DNA from: Syntrophomonadaceae bacterium
GTDB lineage: Bacteria; Bacillota; Dethiobacteria; DTU022; UBA8154
Assembly: GCA_007122565.1 (NCBI GenBank)
Contig: SKTJ01000317.1
Span: 1-10,750 of the forward strand
DNA: 10,750 bases
Direction of reading: 5' to 3'
Under the pieces are notes generated by a model. It worked only from the letters and a program-made list of their open reading frames with translations, did no database searches and was not told the origin of the DNA. The translations under genes were made by a program, and so were the position numbers. This document shows positions 5,846 through 10,750 of this stretch, piece by piece (position 1 is the stretch's first letter; every line of letters begins with the position of its first letter).

Positions 5846-6592
5846 ATGCATTTTCAAGGTAAGGTTGTCATCATTACAGGGGCGGGCCGGGGCATTGGAA
5901 GATGTGTTGCTCAATGGTACGCAGCCCAGGGAGCCAGGGTTGTGATTGCAGAAAAGGATATTAAAGCAGGCCGGGAAGTGGAACAGGAAATCGTATCAAC
6001 GGGTGGCGTGGCTGCCTTTATCCAGACGGACGTAAGCAGTCCAGGGGATGTTAAGGAATTGATGAAAAAGACAGTGGAACGATTTGCTGCCATCCATATT
6101 TTAATCAACAATGCGGGTATTTCTATCTGGAAGACGCCGGGTCAGTTGAGTGTGGAGCAGTGGGATGAGGTGATTAACACCAACCTGCGCGGGGCTTTTT
6201 TGTGTGCCAGGGAGGCTGCGAAAACCATGAAAGAGCAGGGTGGAGGTTCCATAGTGAATATTGCCTCGACCCGGGCTATGATGTCCGAGCCCAACTCCGA
6301 AGCCTATGCAGCATCCAAGGGAGGCATTGTCGCTTTGACCCATGCGCTGGCTTCGTCACTTGCTGCGGATCGGATTATGGTGAACTGCATCAGCCCGGGG
6401 TGGACTGAAACAGGGGATTATGAGCAACTCAGGGACGTTGATCATGAACAGCACCTATCCGGGAGGGTGGGAAAACCTGAGGATATTGCCAGGGCGTGCC
6501 TTTATTTGACCGCTGGGGAAAACGATTTTATCAATGGTGTAAATCTCGTCATCGATGGTGGAATGACCCGGAAAATGATTTACGAGCCTTAA
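5846..6592 (+). CDS. Short-chain dehydrogenase/reductase
   Basis: This 248-residue classical SDR has the cofactor motif TGAGRGIG (11-18), NNAG (88-91), catalytic Ser141, and Tyr154-x3-Lys158 (YAASK), with PGW after the last strand of the core. An acidic residue at the end of the second strand (Glu36 in VVIAEKD) favours NAD over NADP. It probably oxidises or reduces an alcohol/ketone pair of unknown identity. The reading frame is open upstream to 5792, but AAGGAG at 5831-5836 fixes ATG 5846 as the start, nine bases away, and the resulting N-terminus (MHFQGKVVIITGAG) is typical. It follows the Tat aldo/keto reductase on the same strand and may be co-transcribed with it. A repeat copy begins ten bases after its stop. 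Confidence 0.88.
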   Translation: MHFQGKVVIITGAGRGIGRCVAQWYAAQGARVVIAEKDIKAGREVEQEIVSTGGVAAFIQTDVSSPGDVKELMKKTVERFAAIHILINNAGISIWKTPGQLSVEQWDEVINTNLRGAFLCAREAAKTMKEQGGGSIVNIASTRAMMSEPNSEAYAASKGGIVALTHALASSLAADRIMVNCISPGWTETGDYEQLRDVDHEQHLSGRVGKPEDIARACLYLTAGENDFINGVNLVIDGGMTRKMIYEP

Positions 6593-6601
6593 AGATAGAA
6601 T

Positions 6602-6785
6602 GGGGTCAGGTCTTGAAATATAAGATTTTGTATAATAACGAAACGTTTCAGCGGTGAAAAGATGTATGAGGTTATAATAAAAAAAATGGTTACATCCTGA
6701 AAAAAGTTTGGCATTTACTATATTTTAAGACCTGACCTCTCCTTGCCTCCGGTAAGCTAAAAGTGATATTTCAAGACCTGACCCC
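6602..6785. repeat. Short REPIN/MITE-like element with repeat copies as inverted ends
   Basis: A plus copy at 6602-6630 (AAGATTTTG variant of the left subtype) and a minus copy at 6767-6785 (preceded by AAAAGTGATAT) bound 184 bases. A degraded third copy lies inside at 6724-6740 (TTTTAAGACCTGACCTCT). The interior is AT-rich and non-coding. It separates the dehydrogenase from the threonine aldolase gene and may contribute a promoter: CTGAAA (6697-6702) and TATATT (6719-6724) are 16 bases apart. Confidence 0.65.
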
Positions 6786-6830
6786 ATCCTTCCGCAATAA
6801 TAACACAATAATTATAGGAGCAATGCCAAA

Positions 6831-7886
6831 ATGGAAAACAAACATGTTGATCTACGAAGCGATACGATCACTCTCCCTACGGTCGAAATGCGTGAGGCAA
6901 TGGCCCGGGCGGTGGTGGGGGATGATGTTTACGGTGAAGACCCGATGGTAAAGCAGTTGGAGCAGGAGGGAGCGGCATGTGTGGGCAAGGAAGAGGCTGT
7001 TTTTCTTCCCTCGGGCACCATGGGCAACCTGGTTGCCGTGCTGAGCCACACCGGTCGGGGCGATGCCGTGCTGCTGGACAGCGAAAGCCATATCTTCTAC
7101 TATGAGGCTGGAGGCGCGTCAGTGGTGGGCGGGGTGCAGTTCTGGCCCCTGGAAGGCCTGCATGCCGGCGTCGGGGCCGTGGAAAAGATAGAAAAAGGGG
7201 TGCGGCCGCCGGACCAGCATTTTGCCCCGGTACGGCTGCTCTGCCTGGAGAATACCCATAACCGCCTGGGGGGTGTGATCATGCCGCCCCAGGAAATGGA
7301 AGAGATTTACAGTACCGCCCGCCATTTGGGATTGCGTGTTCATCTGGACGGCGCCCGTATTTTTAATGCAGCGTCCGCCCTGGATATTCCTGTAACCGAC
7401 TTGACCTGTCACTGCGATTCAGTGATGTTCTGCCTCTCCAAGGGGCTGGGTGCTCCCGTAGGCTCTCTCCTTGCCGGAACCGCTTCCTTCATAGCTAAAG
7501 CACGGCGCAACCGCAAGCTCTTGGGGGGAGGCATGCGCCAGGCCGGCGTCCTGGCCGCAGCCGGCCTGCTGGCCCTAGAACACCGCCATGCCCTGAAGGA
7601 TGATCATCGACGCGCCCGGGAACTGGCCCGGGGACTATCCGCTTTGCCAGGATTAAGAGTAGATCCCAGCCCTCCGCCTACTAATATCATCATCGTGCAC
7701 ACAGCAGAAATAAAGCTTTCCCCTGAAAAATTTTGTGATTTCCTTGAAGAAAAGGGGATCAGGGCCATCCCCTTCGGTGAAAACCGGGTGCGCATGGTTA
7801 CCCACCGGGACATCAGCGACGAAGACATTAAACGGGCCATTAACGGGGTAGAGGCATGTTTGCTTCAATTTCAGTCTCATGGATAA
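6831..7886 (+). CDS. ltaE: Low-specificity L-threonine aldolase
   Basis: This 351-residue PLP-dependent enzyme cleaves L-threonine or L-allo-threonine to glycine and acetaldehyde. Family hallmarks are visible in order: DLRSDTIT (7-14), GDDVYGEDP (30-38), SGTMGN (61-66, phosphate binding), LENTHN with GG (139-148), HLDGARIFNA (171-180, with Asp173 contacting the cofactor ring) and Lys204 in CLSKGLGAP, the Schiff-base lysine. Length is normal for the family. ATG 6831 is preceded by AGGAG at 6816-6820, ten bases away; an ATG at 6823 in another frame is nearer but opens only a short frame. It is probably its own transcription unit, since a repeat element lies upstream and about 100 non-coding bases lie downstream. 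The product could feed glycine metabolism. A related beta-eliminating lyase is possible but less likely given DLRSDT. Confidence 0.9.
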   Translation: MENKHVDLRSDTITLPTVEMREAMARAVVGDDVYGEDPMVKQLEQEGAACVGKEEAVFLPSGTMGNLVAVLSHTGRGDAVLLDSESHIFYYEAGGASVVGGVQFWPLEGLHAGVGAVEKIEKGVRPPDQHFAPVRLLCLENTHNRLGGVIMPPQEMEEIYSTARHLGLRVHLDGARIFNAASALDIPVTDLTCHCDSVMFCLSKGLGAPVGSLLAGTASFIAKARRNRKLLGGGMRQAGVLAAAGLLALEHRHALKDDHRRARELARGLSALPGLRVDPSPPPTNIIIVHTAEIKLSPEKFCDFLEEKGIRAIPFGENRVRMVTHRDISDEDIKRAINGVEACLLQFQSHG

Positions 7887-7985
7887 CCAGGTAGGGGCTT
7901 GAAAACACCATAAAAAAGCTAAATAAATAAATGCTTTAATCGAAAAGACTATTATCGTTTTTGTGCCATAAGCGGAGGGATAGAA

Positions 7986-8369
7986 ATGAGAAGCGGAAAG
8001 AAAAAGGGTTTGAAAATAGTTGGGATCATTGCTTTTGTCATCTTGATCATCGCTGGTGGAGGCTTTATTGCCCTTCAGAGAGGGCTTCCGGAGATGCAGG
8101 CTCTTGTTATTAATGATGTGAATCCAGAAGTGCTGCCAGATGGAGAATACACAGGTGAATTCAGTCGCTACAGGTGGTCAAACAAGGTAAAGGTCACGAT
8201 TGAAGGTGGAAGGATCGTGGCGATTCAACCAGAAAACAGCGGGGGCCTGGAGCGGGAGTTGTCTGAACAGATTATGGCCAAGCAGTCATTACAAGTGGAT
8301 ATCAAAACAGGAGCTACTGTCTCCAGCAACGCCTTCCTGAAAGCCGTGGAAGATGCCCTGTCTCAATAA
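7986..8369 (+). CDS. Membrane-anchored FMN-binding domain protein
   Basis: This 127-residue protein has a Lys/Arg-rich start, one hydrophobic segment (about residues 10-30) and an FMN-binding domain (PF04205, as in RnfG/NosR). The domain opens with DGEYTGEFS and ends with DIKTGATVSSNAFLKAVEDAL. In this family the threonine of the S/T-G-A-T motif (Thr111 here) takes FMN by a phosphoester bond made by the ApbE transferase; no apbE gene is in the window. The topology places the flavin outside the membrane, consistent with an extracytoplasmic electron carrier. GGAGGG at 7974-7979 supports ATG 7986. The gene stands alone, with a repeat array 31 bases after its stop that may terminate it. Its electron partner is unknown; the exported aldo/keto reductase is nearby but nothing in the sequence links them. 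Confidence 0.85.
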   Translation: MRSGKKKGLKIVGIIAFVILIIAGGGFIALQRGLPEMQALVINDVNPEVLPDGEYTGEFSRYRWSNKVKVTIEGGRIVAIQPENSGGLERELSEQIMAKQSLQVDIKTGATVSSNAFLKAVEDALSQ

Positions 8370-8400
8370 TCATTACAAGAGGAAAGCTTAGGTCAAGGTT

Positions 8401-8486
8401 GGGGTCAGGTCTTGAAATGTTACTTTTTTATTGGTTTATCTGCTAAAGGATGGGAAAAGTTATAATTCAAGACCTGACCCCTTTTT
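8401..8486 (+). terminator. Possible terminator formed by the inverted repeat pair
   Basis: GGGGTCAGGTCTTGAA at 8401-8416 is perfectly complementary to TTCAAGACCTGACCCC at 8466-8481, and five T residues follow at 8482-8486. The GC-rich base and T-tract are terminator-like, although the loop of 49 bases is longer than usual. It lies just downstream of the FMN-binding gene. Confidence 0.4.
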
Positions 8487-8556
8487 GTAATTCAAGACCT
8501 GACCCCTTTTTGAACCCCTTTTTGCAAAGTTATAATTCAAGACCCGACCCCTTTTT
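8401..8556. repeat. Cluster of one plus and three minus copies of the dispersed repeat
   Basis: A plus copy at 8401-8418 faces minus copies at 8466-8481, 8491-8506 and 8536-8551 (the last with one change, GACCCGACCCC). The first and last minus copies share AAAGTTATAA just upstream, a third flank type. Each minus copy is followed by TTTTT. The plus copy can pair with any of the minus copies over about 16 bases, so the cluster could fold into alternative hairpins and serve as a terminator for the FMN-binding gene. Confidence 0.85.
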
Positions 8557-8641
8557 ACCCCCAGTTTTTAAATAATCGCACTGTAAAGGTCAAAACATGA
8601 AAAAGAAGCAGGACCTTCGGTGCTGATGAAAGGGAGATCGT

Positions 8642-9043
8642 GTGCAGAAAACCATTATATTAAAGACGTACAAAAGAGAAGCCCTCTATGATATCACTTC
8701 AGAGGTTAAAGCAGTGGTTAAAGAGGCCAGTGTAAAAAACGGTCTTGTGAACATCTATGTTCAGGGTGCGACAGCAGCGATCATGATCCAGGAGAACTGG
8801 GATGAAAGCGTGCAAGAAGATGTTGTGGTATTTCTCAGGAAGATGATTCCCCAGGGCGTCTGGCAGCACGATCAGCAGGATGGTAATGGTGATGCCCACT
8901 TAAAAGCCGGGTTGATCGGGCCGGGTGAAACAATTCCGGTCATAAACGGTGAAATCGGGCTTTCTACCTGGCAAAATATCTTTTTGTGTGAGTTTGATGG
9001 GCCTAGGAATACCCGGAAGGTCGTTGTAACTGTGATGCCTTAA
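8642..9043 (+). CDS. YjbQ family protein (UPF0047, secondary thiamine-phosphate synthase type)
   Basis: This 133-residue protein matches the YjbQ/UPF0047 family (PF01894) over its length. It shows the strand-rich fold, HDQQDGNGDAHLKAGLIGPG (76-95, with His76, Asn82 and His86) and the ending NIFLCEFDGPR (112-122). Some members rescue thiamine-phosphate synthase mutants, a weak side activity, so the true role is unknown. The start is GTG 8642, with GGGAG at 8632-8636 five bases upstream; no ATG is in a suitable place. An imperfect hairpin (CAGGACC 8609-8615, GGTGCTG 8619-8625) sits just before the ribosome site. The gene is preceded by the repeat cluster and followed by a dyad before the next gene, so it is probably transcribed separately. 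Confidence 0.85.
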   Translation: MQKTIILKTYKREALYDITSEVKAVVKEASVKNGLVNIYVQGATAAIMIQENWDESVQEDVVVFLRKMIPQGVWQHDQQDGNGDAHLKAGLIGPGETIPVINGEIGLSTWQNIFLCEFDGPRNTRKVVVTVMP

Positions 9044-9074
9044 TTCATTAACGGCATGATTTTTACATTCCCCA

Positions 9075-9101
9075 GACTGTAATCAAGATCTTCTCACAGT
9101 C
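9075..9101. promoter_or_regulatory. Dyad symmetry between the YjbQ and flavin reductase genes
   Basis: GACTGT (9075-9080) and ACAGTC (9096-9101) are perfect inverted repeats around the palindrome AAGATCTT (9085-9092), with the two centres only half a base apart. This could be an operator for the downstream flavin oxidoreductase or a weak hairpin after the YjbQ gene; there is no T-tract. I do not recognise a regulator. Confidence 0.25.
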
Positions 9102-9142
9102 CTTGCGACAGGGTGATGCAGTAAAATGAAGGAGGGGTTAAA

Positions 9143-10345
9143 ATGAAGTCTGTTTTTGACCGGAGCACTCTGGCAGGGATTTCGCTGCAAAACCGGTTTA
9201 TTCGCTCAGCCACCCACGAAGCCATGGGGGATGAAGAGGGACGCCCTTTGAAGAAGCTGGCCCAATTGTATGAGCGGTTATCCCGGGGGGGAGTGGGAGC
9301 CATCATTACAGGCGTATTAGGGATCCATGTTAATGGCCAGGGTTTCCCCAACATGTTGATGCTGGACAAAGATCAATACGTGGAAGACTACAAGAAGCTT
9401 CTGGAACCGGTGAAGAACCTGGGCACACCGGTGATTGCCCAGCTTGCCCATACCGGGGGAAAATCTCATCCATCGGCTGTAGGAAAAGAGGTGCTAGGCC
9501 CTTCTAAGAAAAAGTACCCGCCCTGGAACCTGGTAACAAAGGAAATGACCGTGGAGGAGATCGAAGAAGTTATTGACGGTTTTGTCCAGGCTGTTCGCCG
9601 CACCAAGGAAGCGGGATTCGACGGAGTGCAGATCCATGCCGCCCACGGGTATCTTTTATCGGAGTTCTTGTCTCCCCACTGCAATTACAGGACAGATGAA
9701 TGGGGCGGTGACACGGAAAGAAGATACCGTATTATTGGCGAAATCATGCAGGCGGCCAGGCAGGTAGTAGGAAGTTATCCAATAATGATTAAGATCAGTT
9801 CACACGACGCGGACAAAAACGGGATGACCCTTTCAGAAGCGATTAAAGTGGCCAGGTTATTCCAGGAATCCGGCGGTGATGCGGTGGAAGTATCCAGCGG
9901 GGGTATCAACGCGTTCGACATGTCCCGGGTGGAAAAGATACCGGTAGAAGCTATTTTTAAACTGGATCCCCAGTTTAGCCAGTTACACCCGCTTCTAAAA
10001 AAGATCCTCTCAACCCTTTTGCCTTTAATGGTAAAGAAGGTTACTCCAATCTATAACTATAATGTTGAGCCGGCCGCTCAAATCAAAGAACAACTGGATA
10101 TTCCGGTTATCGTTGTGGGCGGGCTGCGCAAGCTGGGCGACATGGAGCAGATCATTAATGAGGAGAAAGCTGACTACGTTTCCCTGTGCCGCCCGCTGAT
10201 CATCGAGCCGACCCTAATCGAACGTTTTCAAAGCGGCAAGCAGGACAGGTCGAAGTGCATCGACTGCTCTTACTGTTTGCTGGGTGTCTTATCCGGGCCC
10301 TTGCGCTGTTATTACGGCAAACTGCCGTGTTCATCTACGGATTAG
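9143..10345 (+). CDS. NADH:flavin oxidoreductase / Old Yellow Enzyme family protein
   Basis: This 400-residue protein has an FMN-binding TIM barrel that reduces activated double bonds (enoates, enones) or related substrates. It opens with the family N-terminus (LQNRFIRSATHEAM) and carries IHAAHGYLLSEFLSPHCNYR (164-183), with substrate-binding His165 and His168 and the probable proton donor Tyr170, then the usual WGG. The phosphate-binding VVGGL (324-328) and SLCRPLI (347-353) lie near the end. Beyond the barrel is a cysteine-rich tail (Cys372, 375, 378, 389 and 396: CIDCSYC, then RC and PC), reminiscent of the iron-sulfur site of 2-enoate and dienoyl-CoA reductases. The FAD/NAD domain that follows in those roughly 650-residue enzymes is absent. 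AAGGAGG at 9129-9135 supports ATG 9143. The gene converges with the biotin-protein gene on the other strand, 42 bases apart. The substrate is unknown. Confidence 0.88.
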   Translation: MKSVFDRSTLAGISLQNRFIRSATHEAMGDEEGRPLKKLAQLYERLSRGGVGAIITGVLGIHVNGQGFPNMLMLDKDQYVEDYKKLLEPVKNLGTPVIAQLAHTGGKSHPSAVGKEVLGPSKKKYPPWNLVTKEMTVEEIEEVIDGFVQAVRRTKEAGFDGVQIHAAHGYLLSEFLSPHCNYRTDEWGGDTERRYRIIGEIMQAARQVVGSYPIMIKISSHDADKNGMTLSEAIKVARLFQESGGDAVEVSSGGINAFDMSRVEKIPVEAIFKLDPQFSQLHPLLKKILSTLLPLMVKKVTPIYNYNVEPAAQIKEQLDIPVIVVGGLRKLGDMEQIINEEKADYVSLCRPLIIEPTLIERFQSGKQDRSKCIDCSYCLLGVLSGPLRCYYGKLPCSSTD

Positions 10346-10387
10346 AAAAGAAGTTACCACCCGCCCTGTTAAGGAATTCGCCTTAGA

Positions 10388-10750
10388 TCACCTGGGACAT
10401 AAACCCTGTTCCAGGACCAGCAGCAGCTGGCCTTCCTGGACCGTGTCGTTCACTCTGGCACAAATTTCAACGACCTGGCCGCCGAAAGGTGCGGTAACGG
10501 CGTTTTCCATTTTCATTGCTTCGATGTTGGCCACTTCTTCTCCCTTGCGGACAATGTCGCCCACTTTCAGGGTGCCCCTATCCTGGCTGCCGATCCTCCA
10601 GAGGTTGCCGTTGATCGGCGAACCTACTTCCCCGGGCTTCAGGGCCATACGGAGCGGTCTTTTTGTGGTCTTGCCGGTTTCTATGGCGTACACCTTGGTC
10701 TTGCTGTTAACTTTCATCAGCACATGGATATAGCCGTCATGTTCACCGCC
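10388..10750 (-). CDS. C-terminal end of a pyruvate carboxylase-type biotin protein (partial)
   Basis: The frame is open from the right edge of the window (first codons GGC GGT GAA) to TGA 10388-10390, giving the last 120 residues of a longer protein. It includes VLMKVNSKTKVYAIE and KRPLRMA, then a biotinyl domain with EAMKMEN, whose second Lys is the biotin site. This order (linker, small domain, GSPING, biotin domain at the very C-terminus) matches the end of pyruvate carboxylase or its PycB-type subunit. Oxaloacetate decarboxylase alpha is the main alternative. A free-standing biotin carrier starting at GTG 10723 is unlikely because the coding frame continues upstream without a stop or ribosome site. 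It is convergent with the flavin reductase gene. Confidence 0.8.
   Translation of the reverse strand, partial: GGEHDGYIHVLMKVNSKTKVYAIETGKTTKRPLRMALKPGEVGSPINGNLWRIGSQDRGTLKVGDIVRKGEEVANIEAMKMENAVTAPFGGQVVEICARVNDTVQEGQLLLVLEQGLCPR

Noticed and set aside
6640..6649. Perfect palindrome GAAACGTTTC as an operator (cre or LacI-family site)
   Set aside because: It is ten bases long, inside a repeat element far from a start codon, and does not fit the cre consensus length.
8401..8556. Repeat cluster as a CRISPR array
   Set aside because: Units are short, inverted relative to each other, irregularly spaced and followed by T-tracts; there are no unique spacers and no cas genes.
10284..10733. Plus-strand open frame of 149 codons at the right end
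   Set aside because: It is antisense to the biotin-carrier frame with its clear EAMKMEN motif; the plus-strand translation looks non-biological.

Overview
The window looks like a chromosomal accessory stretch from an anaerobic Clostridia-type Firmicute (Peptococcaceae / Moorella-like), though the assignment is an inference. It rests on strong AAGGAGG-type ribosome binding sites, a mix of GTG, TTG and ATG starts, and the gene content: an Old Yellow Enzyme-type flavin reductase with a C-terminal cysteine cluster, an FMN-binding exported protein, a Tat-exported aldo/keto reductase and the end of a pyruvate carboxylase-type biotin protein. Most genes are moderately GC-rich. Two stretches, about 1-1010 and 3340-4490, are visibly AT-rich and carry genes typical of mobile or defence DNA.

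Layout. (1) 58-1007: a promoter and a MntA/HepT-type toxin-antitoxin pair (nucleotidyltransferase antitoxin, then HEPN toxin). (2) 1184-3253: a secreted, membrane-anchored 5'-nucleotidase-family phosphoesterase, preceded by a possible structured leader. (3) 3239-4558: an AT-rich block bounded by copies of a dispersed repeat, carrying a minus-strand CPBP membrane protease whose 5' end is frameshifted and a remnant ORF upstream of it. (4) 4697-6592: a Tat-signal aldo/keto reductase broken by a one-base frameshift near its 3' end, followed by a short-chain dehydrogenase. (5) 6831-7886: a low-specificity threonine aldolase. (6) 7986-8369: a membrane-anchored FMN-binding protein. (7) 8642-9043: a YjbQ-family protein. 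(8) 9143-10345: an Old Yellow Enzyme-family reductase. (9) 10388-10750, minus strand: the C-terminal biotin-carrier end of a pyruvate carboxylase-like protein, cut by the window edge.

The most notable structural signal is a dispersed repeat with core GGGGTCAGGTCTTGAA, present in about eleven copies on both strands at four gene boundaries (3239-3340, 4487-4558, 6602-6785, 8401-8556). The sequence flanking the core falls into at least two subtypes. Inverted pairs combine one subtype on the left with the other on the right, like the left and right ends of a REPIN/MITE or a trans-mobilised cassette. One pair encloses the CPBP gene, one copy supplies the stop codon of the nucleotidase gene, and several end in T-tracts and may act as terminators. 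No transposase is encoded in the window.

Functionally, the plus-strand genes are a loose set of redox and amino-acid enzymes separated by repeats rather than one clear operon. The only convincing tight unit is the toxin-antitoxin pair. The aldo/keto reductase and short-chain dehydrogenase may be co-transcribed. No tRNA, rRNA or CRISPR array was seen.
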